Notes under the pieces: model-generated | Seen by the model: only the letters and a program-made list of their open reading frames with translations | Database searches by the model: none | What the model was told of the DNA's origin: nothing | Program-made: the position numbers and the translations under genes | Part shown: piece after piece, positions 52,948-62,713 of the stretch | Layout of the letters: each line of letters starts with the position of its first letter | Position numbering within the stretch: the stretch's first letter is position 1 | Source of the DNA: CAVURS01 sp963834425 | GTDB lineage: Bacteria > Actinomycetota > Actinomycetes > Actinomycetales > CAVURS01 | Assembly: GCA_963834425.1 (NCBI GenBank) | Contig: CAWIBR010000010.1 | Span: 248,001 to 312,000, forward strand | DNA length: 64,000 nucleotides | Direction: 5' to 3'

Positions 52948-54099
52948 TCAGGCTATGCGGTCCAGCGCCCGGCCGATGGCGATGTGGACTGCTCCGAGCG
53001 CCGTGGCGTTCTCACCCAGCGCGCCGACGGTGACCTCGGTGTCCCAGGCGAGGGCCCGGACCGTACGCCGGACCTCGGGCAGCACCAGCTGGTTCTGGCC
53101 GACGCCGCCGCCCAGCACGACCAGCCGCGGGTCCAGCACCGAGGCCACCGCGACGACCAGCCGCCCGATGTCCCGGCTGTGCTCGTCGACGACCCGGCGG
53201 GCGTTGGCGTCGCCCTGCGCCGCCGCGGCAAACAGCGCCTCGGCGTCGGCCGGAGCCGGCCGGGCCCGGACCGGCCAGCTCTTGGCGCAGCGCTCCATCA
53301 GCGCCTCCGACCCGAGGTACTCCTCGAGGTGGGCCCGCTCGGGCTGCTCCGACTGCGACCACGGGAAGGGCAGCATCGCCACCTCGCCGGCCGCGCCGTG
53401 GGCGCCGTGCAGCACCTGGCCGTTGATCACGACGCCAACGCCGATCTTCACGCCGATCTGCACGTAGGCGAAGGTCGACTGGCCACGGGCCACCCCCAGC
53501 CGGTGCTCGGCGACGGCCGCGCAGTTGACGTTGTTCTGGACGACGACCGGCACGTCGGCCGGGACGGGCAGCGTCGTGACCAGCTGTTGGACGCCGTCCA
53601 GCCGCAGGCCGTCGCCCTCGACCGGACTCGGCAGCGTCGGCGCTGCGATGACGACGTCGCGCAGTGGCCCGCCGCGGGCTCCGACATCGGCCAGGACGAG
53701 GGACGTGAGCTCGATCGCGGACGCCGTCGCCGCAGCGGTCACGGTGCGCCGGCGCAGGGTTGGGCGTTCGGTGCGCGAACTGATCTGGGTGCCGTCCAGG
53801 CTGTGCGCGGCGACCCGCACTCGGGTGGCGGCGACCTCGACGCCGAGGACGTAGCCTGCCCCAGGCGCCACGGAGTAGACGACGGCGCTGCGTCCCGTCG
53901 TACCGCGAGAGGAGCCTTGGCTCGCCACGAGCCCGAGCTCGGTCAAGCCGGCGATCGCTGCTGACATCGTGGGTTTGGACAGCGAGAGCGTCTCGCCCAA
54001 CGCCGGCCGGGTCGACGGTCCGTCGGCGGCGAGGGTGCGGAAGACGGCTCGGGTGCTCTCCGGGAAATCACCCAGGCCCGGTGTCCGGTCAATGGCCAT
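52948..54099 (-). CDS. ROK-family transcriptional regulator
   Basis: A 383-aa protein with an N-terminal winged helix (STRPALGETLSLSKPTMSAAIAGLTELGLVA) and a ROK sugar-kinase-like domain with GYVLGVEVAATRVRVAAHS, VQNNVNCAAVAEHRLG, IGVKIGVGVVINGQVLHGAHGAAGEVAMLP and VVLGGGVGQNQL. The cysteine-rich zinc motif (CXCGXXGCXE) usual in ROK proteins is absent: the matching stretch has no Cys. It probably controls the divergent sugar operon starting at 54231, with a sugar phosphate or sugar as signal. Confidence 0.9.
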   Translation of the reverse strand: MAIDRTPGLGDFPESTRAVFRTLAADGPSTRPALGETLSLSKPTMSAAIAGLTELGLVASQGSSRGTTGRSAVVYSVAPGAGYVLGVEVAATRVRVAAHSLDGTQISSRTERPTLRRRTVTAAATASAIELTSLVLADVGARGGPLRDVVIAAPTLPSPVEGDGLRLDGVQQLVTTLPVPADVPVVVQNNVNCAAVAEHRLGVARGQSTFAYVQIGVKIGVGVVINGQVLHGAHGAAGEVAMLPFPWSQSEQPERAHLEEYLGSEALMERCAKSWPVRARPAPADAEALFAAAAQGDANARRVVDEHSRDIGRLVVAVASVLDPRLVVLGGGVGQNQLVLPEVRRTVRALAWDTEVTVGALGENATALGAVHIAIGRALDRIA

Positions 54100-54230
54100 C
54101 GGGCCCCTTTCGTCGGTTGCGACCCCGATGCGACGGTGCGCTGGAAGTTTGGCACAGAGCCTTGTCCGAACGCCAAGAGTTCGTTAACCTTCCGAACGTC
54201 CAGCCGGGAACGATCCCAACGAAGGGCGGT
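54100..54230. promoter_or_regulatory. Divergent regulatory region of ROK regulator and sugar operon
   Basis: TTGTCC followed after 16 bases by TTAACC (about 54162-54189) could be the promoter of the kinase gene. Overlapping it is GTTCG-N9-CGAAC, an inverted repeat around TTAACCTTC, a candidate operator for the ROK protein. The region is AT-richer than its surroundings. Confidence 0.4.
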
Positions 54231-55241
54231 GTGTACGTCGTGTCTGCGCCGCTCGACTCGTCGCGTGACCCATCGCTCGACCCATCGCTCGACTCGGTGA
54301 CCGGTCCGCTCGCCGGCCATGTCATCGGCATCGACCTCGGTGGCACCAAGACCCGGTTCGCCCTCGCCTCCGACGGCGTCATCGAGTCCGACCTGGTCGT
54401 GCCGACCGCCCAGTGGCGCAGCGGTGACCCGGCCCCGGACGCCAGCTCGCTGGCCGGACTGATCCGGGGACAGTGGGGTGCGGCGGCGCTCGGTCTGCCG
54501 GTCGGACTGGGTGCCCACGGGTGCGACAGCACTGACCAGTGCCACACGATGGAGCGCCAGCTCGCCGCCCACGTGAGCGGCCCGGTCGCCGTGGTCAACG
54601 ACGCCGAGCTGATGCCGCTCGCGATGGGCGTCCCCGGCGGCATCGGCCTGGTCGCCGGCACCGGTTCGATCGCGGTCGCCCGCGACGGTCAGGGTGAGCT
54701 GATCACGGCCGGTGGCTGGGGCTGGGTGCTCGGCGACGAGGGCAGTGCGGCGGGCATCGTGCGTGAGTCCGTCCGGGCCGTCCTCGCCGAGCTGGACCAC
54801 GGGCGGCGCATCGACCCACTCGTGGCCGCGTTGCTCGACGGCTTCGGCGTCGGTGACGGTCCCGAGCTGGCCATGGCCGTCACCCGGTCCAGCTCGGCGG
54901 ACGGCTGGGGTGCTCACGCTCGGCTGGTCTTCGCGGCCGCGGACTCCGGGTCGGCGCTCGCTGTTCGGGTGATCGACGACGCCGGTCGTCAGCTCGCTGA
55001 TCTCATCCCGCGCCTGCGGGCTCGTGGCGTCACCTCCCGCGACGTGGTCGCGGGCGGTGGCGTGTTGGTTGCTCAGCCTCGCCTGCGCGAGGCCTTCTCG
55101 GCCGGGCTCGCTGCCGGCTCACCGGACGTCAGCGTCCGCATCCTCGACACCCCGCCAGTCGTGGGCGCCGTGGCGCTCGCGACCTCACTGACCGGCTCGT
55201 CCCTACGCACCGTCTCCACGACCCCGGAGGTCACCTCATGA
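54231..55241 (+). CDS. N-acetylglucosamine-kinase-like sugar kinase (BadF/BadG/BcrA/BcrD ATPase family)
   Basis: A 336-aa ASKHA-fold kinase. The phosphate 1 motif is HVIGIDLGGTKTRFALA; phosphate 2 is GLVAGTGSIAVA; adenosine motif is VAGGGVLVAQPRLREAF. The family contains N-acetylglucosamine kinases; here it likely phosphorylates the imported sugar. The GTG at 54231 is the first good start after the ROK promoter; GTG 54240 is an alternative. The stop overlaps the ATG of the binding-protein gene. Confidence 0.85.
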   Translation: MYVVSAPLDSSRDPSLDPSLDSVTGPLAGHVIGIDLGGTKTRFALASDGVIESDLVVPTAQWRSGDPAPDASSLAGLIRGQWGAAALGLPVGLGAHGCDSTDQCHTMERQLAAHVSGPVAVVNDAELMPLAMGVPGGIGLVAGTGSIAVARDGQGELITAGGWGWVLGDEGSAAGIVRESVRAVLAELDHGRRIDPLVAALLDGFGVGDGPELAMAVTRSSSADGWGAHARLVFAAADSGSALAVRVIDDAGRQLADLIPRLRARGVTSRDVVAGGGVLVAQPRLREAFSAGLAAGSPDVSVRILDTPPVVGAVALATSLTGSSLRTVSTTPEVTS

Positions 55242-56564
55242 ACAACCCCCTCACCTCGGCGAGTGCCTTCCAGCCGAGCCGGCGACAGATCCTCCTCGGC
55301 GGCGCATCGGCCGGCGCGTTGGCTTTGCTGTCGGCGTGCAGCGTCACCGGCACGACGGCCAAGAAGGGCAGCGGCGGCAACGCGACCAGCGCCACCCTCA
55401 ACGCGCTCTTCATGCAGCAGGCCGGCTACAGCACCACCGACGTGGCCGCCATGATCAAGGGCTTCAACGCGGCCAACCCCAAGATCAAGATCAACCCGAC
55501 GTTCGTCACCTACGAGGCGCTGCACGACAAGATCGTGACCGCGGCCGCCGCCGGCACCTACGACGTCGTCCTGATCGACGTCATCTGGCCGGCCGAGTTC
55601 GGCTCCAAGAACATCGTGGCCGACGTCACCTCGCGCTACCCGGCGTCGTGGCAGACGGACATGCTCAGCGGCGCCCTCGCCACGGCGAAGTACCAGGACA
55701 AGCAGTACGGCGTGACCTGGGGCATGGACACGAAGTTCTTCTACTACAACAAGAAGATCCTCGCGAAGGCCGGCGTCGACGCGGCCTCGTTGGACACCTG
55801 GGCCGGAGTCCTGACCGCGGCCAAGGCGGTCAAGAGCAAGGGTGGGGTGACCTACCCGCTGGCCTGGAGCTGGTCGCAGGCCGAGGCGTTGATCTGTGAC
55901 TACACCCAGCTCGTCGGTGCGTTCGGCGGCACGCTGCTCGACTCCTCGGGCAAGCTCGCCATCAACACCGGCGGGTCGGTGCAGGCCGTGGAGTGGATGC
56001 GGCAGACCATCGTCGACAAGCTGACCAACCCGGCATCGACGACCTTCCTCGAGGGCGACGTGGAGAAGACCCTGAACAACGGGCAAGCGGCGTTCGGGTT
56101 GAACTGGACCTACTACCTGGGCTCCTCCAACGACCCCGGCGAACTCCAAGGTCGTCGGTGAGATCAACTGCGTCCAGACGCCGGCCGGGCCCGGGGGCAA
56201 GCGACCGGGCGTCAACGGCGCGATGGCCCTCGCGATCAGCTCGGGCAGCAAGAACCAGGACGCGGCCTGGACCTTCGTGGAGTACCTCACCAGCGAGCCG
56301 GTGCTCAACAGCTACGCCAAGGAGGCGCTGCCGATCTGGAAGGCGTCGTACTCGAACCCCACCGTGGTGGCGACCGCTCCCGTGACGTTCGCGGCGGCGG
56401 GCAAGCAGCTCAACGAGATGATCGTGCGGCCGCAGGTCGCCAACTACAACAGCGTCTCGCAGGTCATCCAGGTGGAGCTGCAGAACGCACTGCTGGGCAA
56501 GAAGACCGCCCAGAAGGCCATGGACGACGCCGTCAGCAAGGCGGCGCCCCTGATGAGCAGCTGA
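55238..56564 (+). CDS. ABC sugar-binding lipoprotein (one frameshift)
   Basis: About 441 aa. The N-terminus has a twin-arginine signal (PSRRQILLGGASAGALALLSAC) with a lipobox Cys, so it is a Tat-exported lipoprotein. The body is a type 1 extracellular solute-binding protein (FNAANPKIKINPTFVTYEALHDKIVTAAAAGTYDVVLIDVIWPAEF; AVEWMRQTIVDKLTNPASTTFLEGDVEKTLNNGQAAF). The frame shifts by one base near 56143: NDPGELQGRR is out of frame and NSKVVGEINCVQTPAGPGG continues, ending in LLGKKTAQKAMDDAVSKAAPLMSS. It captures a sugar for the permeases that follow. Confidence 0.9.
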
Positions 56565-56576
56565 ACGGAGCCGATC

Positions 56577-57533
56577 GTGGCCAAGGTCGAGACGAGCGAG
56601 TCGGTCCCGTCGAGGGCGATCAAGCCCTCGACGGGACGTCGGGCCCGCAAGCAGTCGGCGCAGGGGCGCATGGCCGCAATCCTGTTGCTACCAGCGGCAA
56701 TCGTGGTTTTCGGGGTCATCCTCTACCCCATCCTGCGCACCATCCTGATCTCCTTCTTCCAGGTCAACAGCGCCGTCGCGGTCGAGACGCCGTTCGTGGG
56801 GCTGCAGAACTACATCAACATCATCAACAACGAAGAGTTCTGGGCGACGATCCTGCGCACGCTCTACTTCACGATCGGCTCGACCGCACTGGAGCTCGTC
56901 TTCGGGTTGGCCCTGGCGTTGTTGCTCAACGCACCGCTCAAGATGCGGTGGCTGTTCCGGGCCATCGTCGTCCTGCCGTGGGCGCTGCCGACGGTCGTCA
57001 ACGGCGCCATGTGGCGCGGCGTACTGAACGCGCAGTACGGCTCGCTCAACGCGCTGTTGACCCAGCTGCACATCATCCCGACGTACCACTCATGGCTCGG
57101 GACGCCGTGGAGCGCGTTGAACATGCTGATCCTGGCCGACGTCTGGAAGACGACACCACTCGTCGCGTTCTTCCTGTTGACCGGGCTGCAGGGCATCCCG
57201 AGCGAGATCTACGAGAGCGCCAAGGTCGACGGGGCGAGTGCGTGGCGGGGCTTCACCTCGATCACGTTGCCGTTGTTGATCCCCAGCGTCTCGGTCGTGC
57301 TGATCCTGCGGACCATCGACGCGTTCAAGGTGTTCGACCTGGTCTACGTCCTGACCGGCGGCGGCCCGGCCAACGGCACCCAGACGATCGCCTTCTTCAC
57401 CTACGAACAGGCGTTCTCCGACCAGGCCTTCGGCTACGGCTCGGCCCTCGCGGTCGTCATCGTCGCCTGCATCCTGGTGCTCTCCGCGGTCTATCTGAGA
57501 GCCATGCGCCGCAGCGAGATGAGCCTGCTATGA
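56577..57533 (+). CDS. ABC sugar permease, MalF/UgpA type
   Basis: A 318-aa permease with six membrane helices. The EAA-type loop is EIYESAKVDGASAWRGFTSITLPLLIPS, and TGGGPANGTQTIAFFTYEQAFSDQAFGYGSALAVVIV is the usual end for this family. It starts with GTG 12 bases after the binding-protein stop and overlaps the second permease by 4 bases. Confidence 0.94.
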   Translation: MAKVETSESVPSRAIKPSTGRRARKQSAQGRMAAILLLPAAIVVFGVILYPILRTILISFFQVNSAVAVETPFVGLQNYINIINNEEFWATILRTLYFTIGSTALELVFGLALALLLNAPLKMRWLFRAIVVLPWALPTVVNGAMWRGVLNAQYGSLNALLTQLHIIPTYHSWLGTPWSALNMLILADVWKTTPLVAFFLLTGLQGIPSEIYESAKVDGASAWRGFTSITLPLLIPSVSVVLILRTIDAFKVFDLVYVLTGGGPANGTQTIAFFTYEQAFSDQAFGYGSALAVVIVACILVLSAVYLRAMRRSEMSLL

Positions 57534-58375
57534 ACCCGAGCCGCCGCTATCTGATCTCGATTCACGTCGCCGCGGTCGCGGTCTCGCTCCTGATCCTGGC
57601 GCCGTTTGCCTGGATGCTCGTCGCGAGCATCTCACCGCCCGCCGACCTGATCGCCCGGCCCTACCACTGGCTGCCCAGCACCCTGGACTTCAGCCGCTAC
57701 ACCCAGATCTTCAAGGGTGGCGGCGACGTGGCGGGCGCGTTCCGCCAGTCGCTGATCAACTCGACGATCGTCGCGGTGGGCACCGTGATCCTGTCGATGA
57801 CGGTCGGCATCTTCGGCGCGTATGCGTTCGCCATGCTGAAGTTCAGGCTCCGCCGGGTGACGTTGATGGTCTTCCTGATCACCTACATGCTGCCGCCGAT
57901 CGCGCTGCTCGTGCCGCTCTACCTGATCATGAGCTCGCTCGGGCTGCTGGACAGCAAGATCGGGCTGATCATCATCTACACGTCGTACGTCACGCCGTTC
58001 GTGCTGTGGATCCTGTCGAACTACTTCCTGACCATCCCGGCCGAGCTGGAGCAGGCCGCTCGGGTCGACGGCTGCTCGCGGATGGGGGCGCTGTTCCGGG
58101 TGATGTTGCCGGTTGCTCGGCCGGGGCTGTTCGCGACGATCATGTTCGCGTTCCTGCTGTCGTGGGACGAGTTCCTCTACGCGCTGATCTTCACCTCGTC
58201 CAGCAACGCGAAGACGATCCCGGTGGCCATCGCCGACTTCACCGGCCGCTACAGCACGGACTTCGGCCTGGTCGCGGCCGGTGGACTGATCGCCTCGGTC
58301 CCTCCGGTCCTGCTCGCGATCGCATTCCAACGATATGTCGTCGGCGGACTGTCCGCCGGAGCCGTGAAGGGATAA
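57530..58375 (+). CDS. ABC sugar permease, MalG/UgpE type
   Basis: A 281-aa permease with six helices. The EAA loop reads ELEQAARVDGCSRMGALFRVMLPVARPGLFAT and the family segments FLITYMLPPIALLVPLYLIMSSLGLLDS and LLSWDEFLYALIFTSS are present. ATG 57530 overlaps the previous stop. No ATP-binding subunit gene follows, so a shared MsiK-like ATPase from elsewhere is needed. Confidence 0.94.
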   Translation: MNPSRRYLISIHVAAVAVSLLILAPFAWMLVASISPPADLIARPYHWLPSTLDFSRYTQIFKGGGDVAGAFRQSLINSTIVAVGTVILSMTVGIFGAYAFAMLKFRLRRVTLMVFLITYMLPPIALLVPLYLIMSSLGLLDSKIGLIIIYTSYVTPFVLWILSNYFLTIPAELEQAARVDGCSRMGALFRVMLPVARPGLFATIMFAFLLSWDEFLYALIFTSSSNAKTIPVAIADFTGRYSTDFGLVAAGGLIASVPPVLLAIAFQRYVVGGLSAGAVKG

Positions 58376-58387
58376 GACGAACAACAC

Positions 58388-59422
58388 ATGGCCAGCAAGC
58401 ACAGCATGGATTACTACGAGGCCGTTGCGGCGCAACCGAATCGGCTGAGTACGTCGGCCGGGAGCGTCACCGAAGCCCTCGCCGGCATCGACCTCGAACC
58501 TTGGCGGACCGGACAGCTGGGCATCGTCTCGATGGGCGCCAGCTCGCACGCGGCCAACGCGTTGGTCCATCGGCTGGGGCGGCACGGTCGCCGGGCGGTC
58601 AACCTGGACGCCTCCGACGTGATGACGATGGGAGCCTCGGTCGACCTGGCCGACTCCTACGTCTTCGTCTCCGAGGGCGGCCACAGCCGGGAGACGATCG
58701 AGGCGGCCCGAGCCGTCGGTGGGGCGCCGAAGCTGGCCCTGACCAACGTGCCCGACGCCCCGATTGCCGATGTGGTCGATGTCGTGGTCGGGCTGGACCA
58801 CGGCGACGACAGCAAGGTCTACACCGTTGGGTACATCGCGACCTTGCAGGCTTTCGGGCTGCTGGCGACCGCCCTGGACGGGCAGGACGAGGGGGTCGAC
58901 TGGTCGGCGGTTCCGGCACTGGTCAGCAGCACCCTCGCCGACCTGGCCGGGATCGCCCCGGGCCTGGCAGCAACGGTCGGCCGGGCCAGCTCGATCGACT
59001 TCGTGGGCTCCGGCGCCTCGCGCGCGTCAGTGGCGGAGGCGGCGCTGCTCTTCCGGGAGTCGACCCGCACCTCGACCGCGGCGTACGACACCTACCAGTA
59101 CCTGCACGGCCCGATGGAGTGTCTGACCCCCGGGCACGCCGTGGTGCTCTTCGGTGACGGGCGTGAGGTCGAGCTCGCGCGCTACCTGGCCGGGGCCGGG
59201 ATCCCGACCCTGCTCGTTACGGCCACGGCTCGTGCGGCCGGCCCGGAGGTCGCGGTGCTGGGGATCCCGGCGGCGCCGGCCCTGGTGACCTCGATCCTGC
59301 AGATCCTGCCGGCCCAACTCGTGGCCGGCGAGCTGGCCCGCCAGCGCGGGCTCGGCATCGACGGGTTCCTCTATCACCAGGACGACACCAAGGTGCCCGA
59401 CGAGCCCGCCTCCGTCAGCTGA
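58388..59422 (+). CDS. SIS-domain sugar isomerase
   Basis: A 344-aa protein with two SIS sugar-phosphate-binding domains. The first has LGIVSMGASSHAANALVHRLG and DLADSYVFVSEGGHSRETIEAARAVG; the second has SIDFVGSGASRASVAEAALLFRES and LHGPMECLTPGHAVVLFGDGREVELARYL. It resembles AgaS/GlmS C-terminal isomerase domains that act on amino-sugar phosphates. It begins 12 bases after the permease stop, so it belongs to the operon and likely acts on the phosphorylated import product. Confidence 0.88.
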   Translation: MASKHSMDYYEAVAAQPNRLSTSAGSVTEALAGIDLEPWRTGQLGIVSMGASSHAANALVHRLGRHGRRAVNLDASDVMTMGASVDLADSYVFVSEGGHSRETIEAARAVGGAPKLALTNVPDAPIADVVDVVVGLDHGDDSKVYTVGYIATLQAFGLLATALDGQDEGVDWSAVPALVSSTLADLAGIAPGLAATVGRASSIDFVGSGASRASVAEAALLFRESTRTSTAAYDTYQYLHGPMECLTPGHAVVLFGDGREVELARYLAGAGIPTLLVTATARAAGPEVAVLGIPAAPALVTSILQILPAQLVAGELARQRGLGIDGFLYHQDDTKVPDEPASVS

Positions 59423-59522
59423 CGTCTTCCGACTGCTTGGCCGTCGAAACCGGAGTGGGAGGCCCGGATCTGGGGGCGGGAACCCGGTTTCGACGGCCAA
59501 ACCCGGATTCGACGGCCAAGAC
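59423..59522. repeat. GGCCGTCGAnnCCGGGTTT family repeat, copy C
   Basis: The left part (TTGGCCGTCGAAACCGG, from about 59437) and right part (about 59480-59522, a tandem pair of units ending GACGGCCAAGAC) are inverted relatives, like the copy at 1871-1978. The element fills the gap between the convergent SIS and TIM-barrel genes. Confidence 0.8.
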
Positions 59523-59530
59523 AAGCGGGG

Positions 59531-60362
59531 TTAGGTGAGGGCAGCGGCGAAGGTGTCGCGGACGCGGGCGGCGGTGACGGACGGCGGTGCGGCCCAGACG
59601 TCTTCGTTGAAGATCTCGACCTCGACCAGGCCGTCGTAGCCGGTCGCCAGCACGGCCGCCGTCATCGGGGCGAAGTCGATGGAGCCGTCCCCGAGGTGGC
59701 CGCGTCCCATCAGCATGTCGGCCGGCAGTGGCACCACCCAGTCGCACAGCTGGAAGCTCACGATCCGGCCACCCGCCCCGGCGCGGGCGATCTGCGCGAA
59801 CAGGTCCGGGTCCCACCACACGTGGTAGGAGTCGACGACGACGCCGACCTGGTCGGCGGGGAACTGCTCGGCCAGGTCGAGCGCCTGGCCCAGCGTGGAG
59901 ACGACGCAGCGGTCGGCGCAGAACATCGGATGCAGCGCCTCGATGCCCAAGCCGGACGCCGAGCTCGCCGGCCCGTGGGGCCAGCTCGCCGAGGGCGTCG
60001 GCGACCAGCTGCCGGGCGCGGACCAGATCGCGGCTGCCCGGTGGCAGGCCGCCGGACACCAGCACCAGGGTCGGTGCGCCCACGGCGGCCGCCTCGTCGA
60101 GAGCCGCGAGGTTGTCGGCGATCGCCGCGGCCCGGGCGGCCGGGTCGGTGTGGGTGAAGAAGCCGCCCCGGCACAGGCTGGTCACCTGTAGACCGGCAGC
60201 GCGGACCAGTTGTGCGCTCTCGCGAGCACCGGTCTCCTGCAACCGATCCCGCCACAGTCCGATGCCGGGGATACCGAGCGCGGCGCAGACGTCGACGGCT
60301 TCGGGCAGGGTCGCGTGCTTGATCGTCGCCTGGTTGAGCGAGAGCCGATCCGGCCCGATCAC
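59531..60362 (-). CDS. TIM-barrel sugar phosphate isomerase/epimerase (one frameshift)
   Basis: About 276 aa, xylose-isomerase-like AP endonuclease 2 fold. The N-terminal part reads LSLNQATIKHATLPEAVDVCAALGIPGIGLWRDRLQETGA and ELAPRAGELGVRLG; one base over, from about 59955, it continues IEALHPMFCADRCVVSTLGQALDLAEQF, VGVVVDSYHVWWDPDL, GDGSIDFAPMTAAVLATGYDGLVEVEIFNE. These contain the metal-ligand positions (Glu, Asp, His, Glu). It is the last gene of the operon with the Gfo/Idh and DUF993 genes; its ATG overlaps the DUF993 stop. Confidence 0.82.
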
Positions 60363-61490
60363 CGCTGGGCCCCGCGAGCAGCCAGCAGCTGGCCCATCCG
60401 CTCGACGGCGAGCTCCGGCTGGAGCAGGGCGCCGGCCGCGGCCGCGAGCTCGAAGACCTCGACCAGGTGCTCGGTGTCCCTGCGCTGCTCGAACCCGTCG
60501 ATCATTGCGAAATACGGCTGGAACCCGTTGAGCCAGGCCAGGAACGCCACACCGACCTTGTACGCCGAGGTCGGCGCCTCGAACACCTTGCGGCCCAACG
60601 TCTCGGCCGGACCCATGACCGCGTCGTACGTCTCGAGGTCACCGGCGTCGAGGGCGTGCAGGGCGTGCGCGGCCGGCGCCGCGACGGCGGCGAACGCACC
60701 GAGCAGCGCGTCGCTGTGGCCGTCGGCGTCGCCGCGGATCAGGGAGGCGAAGTTGAAGTCGTCGCCCGTGTAGAGCCGCACCCCGGCCGGCAGCCGGTCC
60801 CGCAGGGCGAGCTCGCGGGCCGGGTCGAGCACCGACACCTTGACGCCGTCGACCCGGCCGGCCGCCGAGGCGGCGATCTCGGCGACGACGTCGGTGGCCT
60901 GGTCCAGGTCGGCGCTGCCCCAGTAGCCGCGCAGTGCGGGGTCGAACTGCTCGCCGAGCCAGTGCAGGATCACCGGGCGTGTCGGCCTGCGCGATCAGCT
61001 CGCCGTAGAGCTCGATGTAGTCCCCGGCGCCGGCGCCGCTCGCGGCGAGGGCCCGACTGGCCATCAGGATCGGCCGCGCCCCCGCGGCCTGGACGACGGC
61101 GAGCTGATCGCGGTAGGCCGCCCGGATCGTCGGCAACGTGTGCGTGACGTCGCCCGGGAGCTGGTCGGTGCCGGCACCGCAGGCGATCACGGCGCCGCGC
61201 TCGGCCGCCCGAGCCCCGGAGCGAGCGATCAGCTCTTGGGTCTGCGGCCACTCCAGACCCATGCCGCGTTGCGCGGTGTCCATGGCGTCGGCCAGCCCGA
61301 AACCGTTGTCCCACAGGTAATCGCGGAAGGCGAGGGTCGACTCCCAGTCGATCGAGCCGTCCGGTCGAGCCGCGACGTGAGCCGCGGCGTAGGCCGTTCG
61401 CGAGGTCGGCGGAGGGTAGCCGTCGGCCCAGTGCGGTCGCTCGACGACCAGCTCTTCGCTGCGTCCCGGGAGGCGGATCGCGGCGGTCAT
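60359..61490 (-). CDS. DUF993 family, dihydrodipicolinate-synthase-like protein (one frameshift)
   Basis: About 376 aa. The N-terminal part reads SRTAYAAAHVAARPDGSIDWESTLAFRDYLWDNGFGLADAMDTAQRGMGLEW and IACGAGTDQLPGDVTHTLPTIRAAYRDQLAVVQAAGARPILMASRAL, typical of DUF993, a class I aldolase relative. Near 60980 the frame shifts from QADTPG to ARPVILHWLGEQFDPALRGYWGS, which runs to the end (VDGVKVSVLD, LYTGDDFNF). The VKVS lysine is a candidate Schiff-base residue. The reaction is unknown; it presumably cleaves or condenses a keto sugar or keto acid. Confidence 0.82.
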
Positions 61491-61492
61491 CC

Positions 61493-62644
61493 TCAGAGCT
61501 CCAGCGCCGGTACGTCGACCCGCCGGCCCTCGGCCGAGGACTGCTGAGCCAGCTCCGCGAGCTGCACGCCCTTGGCGCCCTCCAACAGGTCCCACGCGAA
61601 CGGCGTGCGGTCGTGGACTCGGGCCAGGAAGAGCTCCCACTGGGCCTTGAACCCGTTGGCGAACGGCTGGTTGTCCGGGACGTCGGACCACATCGAGGCG
61701 TAGTCGAGCGGATCGGGCAGGTCGGGGTTCCAGACCGGCATCGGGGTGACCACGCGGGGCTGGACGGCGCACTCGCGCAGGCCGGCCACCGCGCTGCCGT
61801 GGGTGCCGTCGACCTGTAGCTCCAACAGCTCGCGGCGGTTGACCCGGACGGCCCAGGAGGAGTTGACCGAGCCGATGGCACCGTCAGCGAACTCCAGCAA
61901 CGCATAGGCGCTGTCGTCGGCCGTCACCGGATAGGGCTCTCCTCGCTCGTCCCAGCGCTGCGGCACGTGGGTCGTCCGCCGGCAGTAGAGCGAGCTGATC
62001 GAGCCGAACAGGTCCTCCAGCAAGTACTGCCAGTGCGGGAACATGTCCAGGACGATGCCGCCGCCATCCTCGGCCCGGTAGTTCCAGGACGGCCGCTGGC
62101 CGGGCACCCCGTCGCCCTCGAAGACCCAGTAGCCGAACTCGAGTCGGACCGAGAGCACCGTGCCGAAGAAGCCGGAGTCGATCAGCCGGCGCAGCTTGAT
62201 GATGCCGGGCAGGAACAGCTTGTCCTGGACGACGCCGTGCACCACGCCCGCCGCCGCGGCCAGCCGGGCCAGCTCGATCGACCGCTCGAGGCTGTCGGCC
62301 GTGGGCTTCTCGGTGTAGATGTCCTTGCCGGCCGCGATGGCCTTGCGCAGCGCGGCTTCCCGCGCAGTGGTCACCTGGGCGTCGAAGTAGACCTGCACGC
62401 TCGGATCCGCGAGCACGCTGTCGAGGTCCGTGCTCCAGTCGGCGATGTCGTGCCGCTTGGCGATCGCGGCGAGCCGCTCGGCGTCGCGGCCGAGCAGCAC
62501 GGGCTCGGGCATCAGGACGGTGCCGTCGGGCAGCCGCAGCCCACCCTCGTCGCGGATCGCCAGGATGGACCGGACCAGGTGCTGGCGATAGCCCATCCGG
62601 CCGGTCACGCCGCCCATCGCGATCCGGACTGTCGTCTCACTCAT
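61493..62644 (-). CDS. Gfo/Idh/MocA family NAD(P)-dependent oxidoreductase
   Basis: A 383-aa sugar dehydrogenase. The N-terminus has a dinucleotide fold (IAMGGVTGRMGYRQHLVRSI) and the AAGKDIYTEKPTADS motif with the conserved EKP; the C-terminal part includes NYRAEDGGGIVLDMFPHWQYLLEDLFG. It oxidises a hydroxyl of a sugar, inositol or sugar acid. ATG 62644 follows GGGAGC; an in-frame start 16 codons upstream lies in the operator region. It is the first gene of the three-gene minus operon, under the LacI-type regulator. Confidence 0.9.
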   Translation of the reverse strand: MSETTVRIAMGGVTGRMGYRQHLVRSILAIRDEGGLRLPDGTVLMPEPVLLGRDAERLAAIAKRHDIADWSTDLDSVLADPSVQVYFDAQVTTAREAALRKAIAAGKDIYTEKPTADSLERSIELARLAAAAGVVHGVVQDKLFLPGIIKLRRLIDSGFFGTVLSVRLEFGYWVFEGDGVPGQRPSWNYRAEDGGGIVLDMFPHWQYLLEDLFGSISSLYCRRTTHVPQRWDERGEPYPVTADDSAYALLEFADGAIGSVNSSWAVRVNRRELLELQVDGTHGSAVAGLRECAVQPRVVTPMPVWNPDLPDPLDYASMWSDVPDNQPFANGFKAQWELFLARVHDRTPFAWDLLEGAKGVQLAELAQQSSAEGRRVDVPALEL

Positions 62645-62713
62645 GACTGCTCCCTGAAGTCTGGCGAACGAGGTGGCGAACGAGGTGGTCACAGAAAATG
62701 GTCAACCAGATCG

